From Pterobdella sp. o SKG-2022 (taxonomy: Eukaryota > Annelida > Clitellata > Hirudinida > Piscicolidae), in contig OZ038324.1 of NCBI GenBank assembly GCA_964035795.1, forward strand, positions 7,478,816 through 7,542,815: a stretch of DNA of 64,000 bases. The letters are read 5' to 3'. The notes beneath the pieces were generated by a model. The model did no database searches and had not been told where the DNA came from. It worked only from the letters and a program-made list of their open reading frames with translations. A program made the translations under genes and the position numbers. Shown here in pieces: positions 23,201-40,600 of the stretch. Within the stretch, counting starts at the first letter, position 1, and every line of letters starts with the position of its first letter.

Positions 23201-26200
23201 GTCCTTTAATATTCCATGTGTGTCTTTCACCACATAACATAGAAGACACACTGTTGAATGCCTTCCAACCCAGTCCGATCCTTCTTGTAACAGCTAGCTC
23301 ACTTCCTTTTCCACCATTCACATTGTCTCCTGAATAACAATAACTATTTACCCTCTCCAACTCACCTAAACAACCATTTGAAGCATTCTTACATTCCACT
23401 TTTGCACCATTCATACAAACCCTACATTCAAAATTTCCATTCATCCTACGAGAAACTCTCTTTACCTTAGCACACCGCGCATGAATCCACTTCTTACATG
23501 TCATGCACCTCATACAATTTACCTTAGCCCTCTTACCACACACACCACATGGATCAATCTTAGCCAAGACAACAACCCCACCACCACCACCACCACCACC
23601 ACCACCACCACCACCACCACCACCACTACTCTCCATGACCTTTGTCTTAACCAGATTAACCTTCAATCCTTTTCATTCAAAGGCTGCCTTCCAACGGATG
23701 AAGTGTGCTTCTAGTTCTTCCTTAGTCTTTGTCATCAAGACCAAATCATCTGCATAAAGCAGTTCATATTAAGCACCTTTTCTTCCGTCTTCCGACAATA
23801 CGTCTAGCACTAATGAAAACAAAAACGGCGAGAGAACCGATCCTTGATGGACATCTACACTTACATCAAATTCTTCCGAATGTCCATCTCAAACCTTAAC
23901 CCGCGTTTTTGCTCCTTTGTACATTGACATTACTGCCTGAACCAACCTTTCCGGGACCAACTTCTTTCTCAGTGCCCATTCAATCACATTTCTTGGTACC
24001 CGATCAAAAGCCTTCTCCAAATCAACAAAACAGATAAAAAGCTTCCTATTCTTCTCAAGGTAGCTTTCCTGCATTCTCCTAAGGATAAAAATAGCGTCCA
24101 CTGTGCTTCTGCTAGGTATAAAACCAAATTGCATTTAGTCAACTTTTACTAACCTTCTTAACCTCTTCTCCAGCAACCTTTCCACCACTTTCATACCATG
24201 CTCTAAAAGCTTTACACCTCGATAGCTCACCCAGTCCATAACGCTACCTTTCTTCTTATAAATGGGAACAACTGTACTCATCCTCCAGTCATGAGGCATA
24301 TCCATTCCATTGAGGATTTCATTTGCTATTTGCAAAATAACTTGCTTACCATGTGGAGAAGCAGCTAGGTGCTCCTTGAAAATTCCAGTTGGACCACTGG
24401 CCTTGCCATTCTTCATGATTCCTAGCGCTCTTTCTACCTCGTTCATAGCAAATGGTTCCATGGGACCTTCAACCACTTCTACATTCACCATTCCATCTCA
24501 TGGATTCTCCTCATTCATGATGGCCTCCATGTGCTCCTACCACACTCTCTTCCGACCATACTCGGCAAATTCAATATTCCCATTTTCGTCTTTAATGCAA
24601 TTATTACCTGCTAAGTCGTTTGCTTCTTTCTTCATCATTCTCATTCTATGGAATACGAAATTTCTGTCATTCCGTATCTCCTCCATCTCTTTCACCGCCT
24701 CATTCTTCATTGCCTCAGCAAAAGCTCTCTTGGTTTTCTTTTTGTCAGAGAGATAGCAAGATTTATTTTCAGCCGATGGAAGTTGCTTCCACCTCTGAAA
24801 ACTTTTCCTCTTCTCTGAGATGGCTTTTTGCACATCCTGATTCCACCACCAAGTTTCACCGTTCTGAGGCCTACCTTTACTCGTACCACACACCTCTTCA
24901 GCAGCTTTAAGAACGAAAGACTTATATTTAAACCATGCATTTTGTTCATCGCATTTTCCATACAAAACCTCCATTTTTACCGAAAATTAAAAGTTACCTT
25001 CCTACTATCCTTTTTCTTAAACCAACTATTACCCACACACAGATCCTTTTCAACACAAAATTCTAAGAGCAATCAACCCTCCAAAGTTTCTCTTGCCTAT
25101 TCCGAAACCTCCATGAACACCTTCAAGCCCATCAACCTCTTTGCCAATGTATTCATTGAAGTCTCCTGAGCAAATCAAAACTTCATTTGCATTTTCCACT
25201 TCACACCGTCTTGCCATCTACTCATAAAACTTCTCCTTTTCACTCATCGATCTTCCACATTATAGGGCATATGCGCAAACAATTCTTACAACCTTTTTAC
25301 CAAAAATAATTACCACTACCATTACCCTATCTGATATCCTATTTATTTCCACAACATTCATACATAAATCCTCTCTAACTAATATTCCTACACCACCTAT
25401 CTTATCTTCATTACCAGACCACCATAGTTTGAAACTTCTACTTCAGCTACCTACAGACTTTGAACCCATGTGTCTCCACCTTACTTCTTGGATGCAGCAA
25501 ATACCAACCTCCCTCCTCACCAACTCTTAACTCCATACTCTTCCCATTTAATGAACCAATATTATAACTACCAAAAGAAAAAGACCTCCCAAAAGAACAA
25601 GAAGGAAAAGAAGAAAGCCCAGGAAATCTTAGCACCCTCTGCCCATTCAAGAGCTGCTGGAGACTGAGAGCCATTGCTTTATTTTGTATATTCATGGGAA
25701 AATTTTTGGAGCAAAAAAGTGCTCGATGGAGCATGCCCTTGCTTCCACTTCATAGCACATGTTTCATGACTTTAAATAACCAAATAAGAATGCAGCTAAA
25801 TGAATTTTGTTTATTTACAAACAATTCATTTTATATCTGCAAGTCATGTTTAATATAGCGAGAAAATTGAAAAGTGACAGAAATCAAACTCTATCATGAT
25901 ATCGTGAACTTTTGTAGTGCTACAAAAACCATTGGTTGAAAATAACTTATAGAAGCCATCAATGTGCAGTAAATTTGGACATTCAAAAAACATCATTATC
26001 ATAGTTTTATCTCTATTTCCATGTTAGCTTGCTTGGATGAAAACAAACCCACACACAAGCCTTCAGTACACCACTCAGATTTACCTGGTTCCAAGACGTC
26101 TAGTGCTGAGGCCTGTGAAGACAGATCTAATGAGCTTACCAAAAGAAGCAGGATTCATGGCATCAATAGAATGTTGGTAACAGTGATCTAGGTAGTGTTT

Positions 26201-26495
26201 GTAGAGACTCCTGCGAGGTATGGAAACTCCCTGCCAAGCCTCGTAATTCCTTTGCAGCCACTGCACCTACATAATGTGTAAAAAAATAATGCTTTCAATG
26301 GCATCCTCAAGTTTATGCAACTAAAAGCATACTCATTATTGTGGAAACACAATTTTAATAAGTTGATTCACATTAAAATAAAGCACTTGTAAAAAATAAT
26401 TAAAATGATATTAAGGAGGTAATTGATAAAAGATGGCAAATACCATGTTGTGATGGCCTGAGTTTGAAAACTGCATCATCTGTTGTATGTGGGTT
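20208..26495 (-). CDS. RFX1/2/3-type winged-helix transcription factor, 5' exon(s) missing
   Basis: Exons on the minus strand, phases all agreeing: 26444-26495, 26085-26266, 22489-22590, 22147-22294, 21910-21995, 21614-21762, 21446-21540, 21197 to about 21352, 20928-21127 and 20208-20853. The DNA-binding domain spans exons 2-3: [40 protein letters not shown] and a YHYYGIRIK end, as in RFX1/2/3 rather than RFX4/6. The conserved B/C and dimerisation regions follow: [64 protein letters not shown] and [23 protein letters not shown]1-3 bind X-box motifs and drive ciliary genes. The C-terminal 150 residues are Ser/Thr/Asn-rich and not conserved. The 3.5 kb intron 22591-26084 hosts a LINE. The first exon(s) upstream of 26495 were not found; the reported ATG is therefore absent. 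Confidence 0.9.
22715..25745 (-). mobile_element. Near full-length but dead non-LTR retrotransposon (RTE-like) in an RFX intron
   Basis: The minus strand carries, in LINE order, an endonuclease start ([18 protein letters not shown] near 25550-25600), a region with KWKQ/RW blocks, an RT entry ([20 protein letters not shown], about 24380-24430), [20 protein letters not shown] and [20 protein letters not shown] (about 24000-24130), a YADDLVLM box (about 23745), a Cys/His cluster ([13 protein letters not shown] to HARCAKVKR, about 23460-23560), and a C-terminal block ([25 protein letters not shown]). The 3' end is TAATAAAATAATGATGATG, a short microsatellite tail typical of RTE-type elements. In-frame stops and shifts (for example directly after WKAAFE) show it cannot be translated whole. 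It lies in the same orientation as RFX. A truncated relative is at 42661-43427. Confidence 0.9.
23578..23626. repeat. (CCA)n microsatellite inside the LINE ORF
   Basis: About 16 CCA units. On the minus strand it encodes a run of glycines between the [10 protein letters not shown] segment and the Cys/His cluster of the LINE. Probably a local expansion after or during amplification. Confidence 0.9.
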
Positions 26496-27467
26496 CTGTA
26501 AACAAAATACATTGGATGATTGGGAAAATTATGAATGAAAGTTAAATACTTACTGGGGGTATTTGCTTATTTGCTTTTGTTTCGTTGAAACTGGAATTAT
26601 TTAAACAAAATTGCAACAAAAAGATTTGGAAATGATAGAATTGAAATATAATTTGGATATAAACTCCTAATTCAATTAATAAAATATGTTCATACAAACT
26701 TTGTATCCTAAATGGCTGATTGGTTTTCACATCAAAATTTTTCTAAAAAGTATTTATGAAGTTATTCTAAATAATCTGCAAGAAGTTTTGACTCAAAAAT
26801 TTTTTTAAAGCTGCTGTAGAGGCTAATGGTAACATATTGTAAACCAACTTGATCTGAGAAAACATGCTGGGAATCGGGATAATTGCATGACATAATTTCA
26901 ACAAAAGTTGAACCTTCATTTGGAAAATTTAATTTGATGAGAATTAAGAAGTAAAAATTATTCATGTTAATGTCTTTAACTCAAGGTAATAATTTTCGAT
27001 TCTTAGAATCTCCAAAACAATAAAATTTAAAGGTTAGCTTTATGAATTTCTTAACGATAAAAACAAAAAAATTTGCGCGCACGAGCTATTTATATAGAAA
27101 AATAGAAACCATTTTTATCGCCATGGCATCGTAGCAAAATAACTTTTCGTTAGATTAATTCGCAAAACTCTTATATAAAAACTTAAAAAATAAATAACAT
27201 TTAATCAAATAATGATTAATTTTAAAAAATTACTTTGAAGCTAAAATATCTTCTCTTCGCTACGGTGGCTATGGAGGTCTCTCTACGGCAACAGTTGCCA
27301 AACGGTCACTTATGTGCACGTGATTAAAAATTACTGTTAACTTAAAAAAATTTTTGAATGTTTTTTCATTGTATTTTTAAAAATAAAAAGTAAAAATTGC
27401 TTGGATACTAAAAAAACATTTCGGTGAAATTCTTAGGTTTGAATTCACTTTTTCTTATATTTCAAAA
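26496..27467. promoter_or_regulatory. Divergent region between RFX and PGAP1
   Basis: Between the first recognised RFX exon and the PGAP1 ATG. It must contain the RFX 5' exon and both promoters. An open stretch at 26771-26890 on the minus strand (FPNEGSTFVEIMSCNYPDSQ) could be an RFX N-terminal exon, at low confidence. GGCAACAGTTGCC at 27287-27299 is a perfect palindrome of two RFX-type half sites in everted order. Confidence 0.4.
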
Positions 27468-33192
<5,725 letters not shown>

Positions 33193-34124
33193 AATCTTAC
33201 CCATTACCACCCTTAACACCCCATGACCACTAAGATTTAGCCTACATGAAGAGAACTCTCTACCACACCTCATCGTTGCATGCGTGTGTGTCAGTGTGCA
33301 GTTGATGATGGACCATCTATGCAGGTGGCATTGTCACCTACATAAGTGTTTTGCGTTAATCAAGTCGTAACTTTTCATTTGATTAGTATTAGATTTTAAT
33401 CATGGAAATATTATAGATTATGTTTTTCATCAAATTTACTTTAATTATTCATTTTATTTTCTGCCTTCCAAGCAACAATGATATATGCATAACATAATGG
33501 CCAAACTTCAAACAGATCGTTTGAGAAAAGCAAAATCTCAACATTTCTATCGAGTATATTTTCCACCTGCACCATCCTATACACCCCCATCTCTCTATAT
33601 CGTCTGCCCTTCTTCATCGATGTTGCACTCATTTATTTCTCCCTTCCATCCTTCTCTCTATCCTCCATTCCAACAGTCTCGACAGACCACCAAGAACAAT
33701 GGCCGGGTACGAAGAGTGGCGTGGTACAGTGTGACTCTTTTGGTAGAGATATTAACAAAAAGAAGCAGTAGAAAGAGATATTGAGATTCATAATCTATTT
33801 TTAAATTAATTTTTTTCTTGATAAATTAATTTTTATGCTTTTTATCAATTTTTTTTTAAAGAAATCTTTGTCATTTAAATATTGTTAACTTTATAAGAAC
33901 AAACAAGTCTTATATATTGAAATAGTCATGACCCCATTATAACGACTCTATCCACTCATTTGGTACCCAATATGCCTCTGGCCTTTGCATCTCTGTAGTG
34001 GTCGTTTACGCATAATTTGAAGCTATTTAAATTATTTTAATGCTCGTATTATGACTACAATAGAATCGATAATGGTGCAGTAGCAATATTGTAAACTATG
34101 AAATAATGGTAAAATATATATATC
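33193..34124. other. Spacer between PGAP1 and the AT-hook gene
   Basis: No supported exon. A plus-strand ORF at about 33485-33784 has a Pro/Ser-rich reading but no family resemblance and no clear splice link, so it is left out. It probably includes the PGAP1 3'UTR. Confidence 0.4.
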
Positions 34125-34867
34125 TTAGTTTGATCTGGTAAGTTTGTGATCAGTCTTACGCGAGATTTTGGTTTTGATGTTGAGATCAGAAGAAAAGGGT
34201 TTGGTGATACGGAGTTTGTCCATTTGGAAGTTTAAAGAGTATTTTTTCGACTCAACTGTTGAGTTTTGTAGCGTTATTTTGCAGCTTTCCTGGTTCTCAA
34301 TTATTTTGCTGTCAAATCTCGCTAGTTTAGTCTCACAAGTTCCATCGTTTTCTGACGATTGTGGTACTTTTCCTGTTGAAAGTTTATATCTTTAATTCTT
34401 ACTTATCAACACGTGTTCAAGTAGATTGTTAAACGAAATATTTCACTTTTCAAATTGCTTTTATCATTTTCTTTTGTAGATTTTTTATCGTCTATCTGTT
34501 TATTGTCTTGTTCAACATTCGTACTTATTGCGTTTTTTTTCCGTTCTGTATGTTATTTGAACAGTTACCGCATCAACTATTGAATGATAGATTGAATTGA
34601 TTACTAACTGGAAGCGGTTGCAAGTGGTGAGTTTTCAACTTTCCTTTTTCTGGTGCCAACATCTTTCTTGCGAGGCCTACCTCTTTTCCTGCCAAGGGCC
34701 GCCACACGAGCCTTCTTCACCTCTTCTTCCGATGCCTCCTTATTCTTCCTCTTTCTCTTCATCAGCTTTCTTATAAGTTTATTCACTAAGTGCAAAAATA
34801 AAGAAAAGGTTTTGTTCTTTTTTTTACTTATATTAAATTTTAGATAAAATTGATGTGGAAGAACCAT
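34125..34867 (-). CDS. Unrecognised basic AT-hook protein, 154 aa, three exons
   Basis: Exons 34828-34867, 34609-34785 and 34125-34372 join with perfect phases (1, then 1) from ATG to TAA. The middle exon encodes MKRKRKNKEASEEEVKKARV and then GRKRGRPRKKDVGTRKRKVE: RGRP flanked by basic residues is a canonical AT-hook, which binds the minor groove of AT-rich DNA. The last exon (82 codons) is Ser/Thr/Lys-rich (KLARFDSKIIENQESCKITL, LNFQMDKLRITKPFSSDLNI) and is long-range open although it contains no early ATG, which supports coding. Likely nuclear. No family recognised; the C-terminal half could carry a short conserved motif. Read-through of exon 2 instead gives an early stop after PLATASS. Confidence 0.6.
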
Positions 34868-37694
34868 AAACCTAGTTCGTTTTTGATATCGTTAGACCTC
34901 AATTATGAAAGCAAATATAAGTGATACGTCATTTAAAAATTTTTTATGCACTTTTAATCTTTTCATTTTCAATTCAACTCACACTTTTACCAACTGAACA
35001 ACACAAAGCTTTTCGCAAGTCAAACTCACATTATCGAGTTAAAAATTTGATTTGAATTTTTTTCGTACAAAGCTAATCTAGTTATTCACGACTTATTTTT
35101 GTTCGTTCCTAATTTCAACGTAACGTAAATATGGCGAGACTGCGCAATCAGAGCAGACGATTTTGAAATTCTTTAAGGCGACTGGCCGCAACAAACGGGC
35201 GTAATATAAAATAAAAAACAAGCTTTCAAAATTTCTCATTTTTTCGATTGAATAAAGATGATTTTTAAGTATTTTTTAATTTATTTAAGCGAATTTCATC
35301 AAAACCAAAATTTCATGAATCCTAAAAATGTCAGCAAACAATTGGATAATTTAAAAACTAACAAACGCATCGACCCAAACTTACATAGTCCTTAAAATCT
35401 CCCAAAGTCACACCGATACACTACGGTAGAAATTTTGGAATAACTAATTAGCGTCAATAACAATCACACACCATCATTGTTAACAAGGCACAGGATTGGA
35501 TGAAATTCAAATACATACTTAAATGATGTATATAATGATATAGATACCATTGGAAAAATAATAAAACAGAACCTCTTATCAAATGATAAAAACAATTATC
35601 ATAACCTAATTGCAGCGTAGATGGTAATGAAAATGATGATGAAGTTGAAAATGATTATAGCATAATTAATTTGAAGTGAATAATGAATCCTCGAGGGGCG
35701 ATAAATGGTGGATTTTGTAGCATTGAGTATATCAACAATGGTGGAGGTGGAATTATGCTGAGCTGAGTATTGGAGTTCCATTTACTGATTTGGCAAAAAC
35801 AAAATCATTAGAAAATGAAAAAAAGTTGAACGTTCGGAGTATCAAAACAACATCTTAAATTAACCATAGCAAAATAAGGAAAACAAATTAGACAAAAAAA
35901 AAACAAAATGGAAAGAAAATTTAAATTGAAAAACAAAAAATATATCAAAAAAGAAAATAAAACATTTTTTTTAATGAAGGAACAAAATAAATGAAAACAT
36001 AGAATGAAACAATAAAAATAGAAGACTAAAAGTGAAATATAACTCAAATACAATATTTTATGCATTAAGTTTTAAAAGTGAAACTAGTAGTTCAAAATAA
36101 TACTGAAAGTTCTTCAATAAGTCCTCGTAATTGATAGAGAAGTCAGCATACTATTTATAGTTATAACTAATACTACAATTTTTCCATAATTTTAATAATA
36201 ATAATAATAAATAATAATATTTTTTTCATGTCCTTAATAATAATAACAATGTGCAAACTTTATCATATTTGACCTATTGAGTTTTAAAATTACAATAATA
36301 TAATCAAAAAATAATTTTAAATCAGATAAAATAATAAAAATATAAATAAAAACAAAATGAAAAAAAGTTGTTGAGATTTTCCTAGGGTGAACATTATACC
36401 ACAGTGGTTAATGTTATGTAACTTGTTATGAATATAATTTACAAAATATGAATAAATTGCTATCTAAACGAATATAATTTATAATAGATTAAAATAATTT
36501 CATAATAGATAAATGAAAAGTTAGATTATATAAATATTTTATTATATATAATGTTACATTATAAAATGTTATTATCCGAATAACACTTTTAAATGTTGAA
36601 ATGAGAACCAGGAAAGCAACAAAAACAGCAGTCTTGTTAACAACGAAGTGTTAATTAAAATTGAAAAACATTTAAAGGTGAATAAAAATAAAAACTAACA
36701 AATAATAATGAATATAAAAATGTATTATAAGCCATGGCATAATACAATACATTGCGTCGAAGTTTGAACAATATGATTTAGGGGTATCGCTATGGCTGAA
36801 AGATGAAACAACAATATGCACATAAAGATGATATGACTAATCATTGAATTATATAAATACAAATACAAATGACAATAAAAAAAACTATCTATAGTAATCA
36901 AAAGATTGAAAGCAATCAAAATAAAAATGAGAGGGAAGGTATAAGCGATGAGGAATACTGAGTCCATGAACAGGAAAAAATACTGTCACGTGGTTTCGTT
37001 GAACAATGACTAAAAGTGAACTTAAATTAACTAGTTGAAATGACTAAAAGTAAACAATATTGAATCAAAACATGACCACTCTGTTATACAATACTTTGCA
37101 AAGTGAAATGAATGAAAACAAAGTTTTTTGAAAAAAAAAAGTCAATATTGCATGTAAGGGTTGATAACTGATTTAATATTTTTATTATACTTATTATTAT
37201 TTATTATTATTGTTTTAATTCTCATCGTCCTTATGGCAAGTATGTTTAATAAGCTAATGAGCGTGTTTGCTAAGTGTACATTTCATTATGCATGTATAAT
37301 TTTGTATGTGCGCATGTATAATTTTGTATGTGTGTATTTATCATTTTTTATGTGTGCATGTGGTATGGAAGATGTCTTGGTGACTTGAAACAAAAACAAA
37401 AAAATTCAAAAAGTAAAAAAAGAAAGCAACAATGATTGTAGTATTTGGAAATCATCAACAAAACAATATTTAAATGCGAGAAATAAGAAAATTAATAAAA
37501 CGTCTTAAAAAATGCAAAAATTTTACCTCGAAAAAATAATAATTAGAAGATAAAGAAGCAAAAAGAAAGTTGATAAAAAAGACATTTTAATGACAAAGTA
37601 ATGGACGAAAAAATAAAAACAACTGAGATAATTAAATATAAAAAAATAAAAGAAAAAAAAAAAGATTGAAAAAACAACAAAAAAAATCTCTGAC
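34868..37694. other. AT-rich intergenic stretch
   Basis: Extremely AT-rich with no supported exon; ORFs are Phe/Leu/Ile-rich shadows of A-rich DNA. A fragment at about 34998-35040 (CACAAAGCTTTTCGCAAGTC then TCACATTATCGAGTT) resembles the core of the palindromic MITE-like family. The right part may be the 3'UTR of the GALNT gene. Confidence 0.5.
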
Positions 37695-40600
37695 TCAATT
37701 TTTGCACTTCATGGCCCAGACTTGACGTTGGTAGAAAGGTTGAAAAGTCTTCCTACACTCCTCCACTACCACTTTGCCTTCCTTCGATATGGCCAAGCAC
37801 TCTCCTGTAAACTTGTTCTTTAGCTGACCTAGCTGTGATGGTTTGTGAGGCTTTGTTATGTTTTTTATTACTTATTATTATTAAGATTTTTATAGCGCGC
37901 AGTTATCAATTCAAGGTTGCTTCAGAGGCACAGAGGTGCAGAGTTTATTATTTATATTATTATTATCGCTTCAAGTATTAGCAATATATCAATCAATCAA
38001 TCAAATCCTTTTTATAGCCCGTTTTCCTTTACCAAGGGTTGGGTTTTTTGAAAGTTCTATCTCGAAGTCGGCCTTTCCATTCAGAGCGATCGAGTGAATC
38101 CGCACAAACCATGTCTAGCTTTTTTTTATCATTCAATATGAGCTCATTCCAAGTCTTTTTGGGCCTATCAGGCTTCTTACAAGTATCTAAATCCAACTTT
38201 CGCACCTGAGAAATCCAACCCACGCTACGCTCTACATGTCTAAACCACCTCATCCTGATTGTACGAAGAACTATCTCAACGTCTCGAATGCCAAGTTTTG
38301 AAAGGAGTGAGTGAGAGCAAACATTATCATTCGTTTTGATGTTGCACATCCAGCGAATCATGGCAAGGTCATTTCGTCTAAGGCGGTTCAATGTGTAAAC
38401 TGTTACAAGCTTCAAGTATTAGCAATATAATTTTTATTAATTTAAAAATGATTTTATTATTAGTATTATTTATTTTTATCTCTTTAATGTTTTAGTTATA
38501 AAATTTATATTCGAAGTCTCATCGATCAATACTATAAAACTTGCAAATATAAATTTAAAAGTACTCAATAGCTGTTCGTCAATAAACAGCTGTTTTGCTT
38601 TTAAAACGCTTATCAATTTAAATTCACTATTAGGCAGGTTCATTTGAATTCATCCAACTCATCAAATATCTACGAGAAGAAAAAGTAAAAAATTAATAAA
38701 GAGTAAATTTAAAAAAAGATGCGTGTGTTAGTGGTACCGTATTGAAAGTCCATATCTGCCTGGCGTCTCCATTATGGCATTCTCCCATCAACACAGCCTT
38801 CCTTTTCACTATGAAACAGAAATCATCCCTCCGTAGAAGTCCATTCTTGTCCAAAAACCATTGCTGGTGATATTAATGTGGTGGTTTTGTAATATTGTTA
38901 GCGTTTTATGAGTTATTATTATTCTTGTATTATGTACTTTCTCACGACTGAACCGGTTATGAATTTGGTACCGAGCTTTTTTCGAAAGCCTAAGGTGACT
39001 AAAATCTAATTTTTCTGACTCTTTTTCAGCACTTTTTAAAAATAATTCCACTACCAAGTAATGCTGATTTTTGTATTGTTTTAAAAGATATATTTAAGCA
39101 AATAAGATAACTAATTAATTTATTTGTCATTGTTTCTAAAGCACCTAGTACCACCGGGTAGCTGTTGTTTTCACCTTCCATAACTTAGATACTTCTCTAG
39201 CCAAGTCGAGATATTTCTCTATTTTTTCTTTTTTTTTATTTTTGTTTAATATCTCCTGGTACGATATAACATTCTTTCAGTTCTTTCTTTATGACAACTA
39301 TTTCTGGGCGTCTTGCCTTGATTAATTTGTCAGCATAAATGTTAAAATCCAAAAATATTTTAACTTTTTCGTTTTCCATAACGGCTTCCGCTTTGTTCTC
39401 ATACCAATGTTTCAAATGTGGAAGATTTTTTATATTTAAGATGCTTCAATGAACCGCTGTTGTGACTTTATCATGTCTTCTGTTGTATTCTTTTTGTCAA
39501 CTTGGTACATTCGTTAACTAAATGAATTACAAATTCATCTTTTTCTTTGCATCTCCGACACTTGGCGTTCAGTTCTTGCTTTCCGGTAGTGAGTTCGAAG
39601 AGCTATGAGCAGACTTTCTGTTTGAAATTTTAGACATCCTCTTTTTGATCCATTGGCATCTTTTCTTCGAATCTTTAACTTGCCTTGAAAATTATGCGTG
39701 CATAGCCTTATTTGTCTATTTTTCTTTTCTCTCTTCTTTCTGTTCTACGTTAAATTCGGATTTTGAACATTTCCTTAATAGGAAAGTATTTTTTATACTA
39801 TTATTAATTTTTTATTATTATAATTATTATTATTATTGATTTTTTTATTTAATATTATTTTTTGTGTTCTTTTTATTTATTAGTACTATCATATTTTAGT
39901 TTTATGAGCTTTTTTCTCAGCAACAAGCCAAATTTAATGTGCATTATTGATTGATATTGTATATTTATAATTAAATTAATCTATAAAACGCGATATAAAC
40001 GTCATAATACGCCTCGATCATCCCTTAGCGCTATTTAAATAACAGTCCATTATGAGCGTATAAAACACACATTAAAAATCTTGAAATTTATCTATCTATC
40101 TATCTATCTATCCCTTCTATCTATCTACACAAACCAACAATATAAATAAATCATAATAACAAAAACACAAGGACAATAACATTGAACGTGAAATAATGCT
40201 TGAGGTACGCGTTAGAGACCACAGGGTCAGCAGGCTCGTAAGTTAGACCTCCAACCTCCACGCATATGGCACCTTTACGCAAGTGCTTATGGAGGTCCAA
40301 AAACCAGAACTGCAGGTGTGCGTTAGTGCTTTGGGTGCATGCATCTGCTTTATTGTGCGTGTGTGTTTGTTTATATTGTTTGATTTCATGTTTGTTTGTC
40401 GTCTTGAGTGTATATATTTTTTTATTATATATAAAAAGCATCTATATATTAGTTTATATAAGAAATACATACGAAACCTTTGGAAGTTCATGCTTCCGCC
40501 TAATAATACTCCATAATGCATCATATTATATACATAATATTCAAAAAACATAAAACAAAATGACACAGGAACCGACACATGAACACGATAGCAACCTGGT

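Noticed and set aside
23481..23757. Poly-Pro and poly-Thr ORFs on the plus strand
   Set aside because: Other-frame readings of the CCA repeat within a minus-strand LINE.
33485..34395. Plus-strand ORFs near 33.5 and 34.2 kb as extra PGAP1 exons
   Set aside because: The reading at 33.5 kb does not resemble the PGAP1 C-terminus, and that at 34.2 kb is antisense to the phase-consistent last exon of the AT-hook gene.
36725..37388. Hydrophobic ORFs in the 36-37 kb AT-rich stretch as membrane proteins
   Set aside because: Phe/Leu/Ile runs arise from A- or T-rich DNA; no splice signals or conserved pattern.
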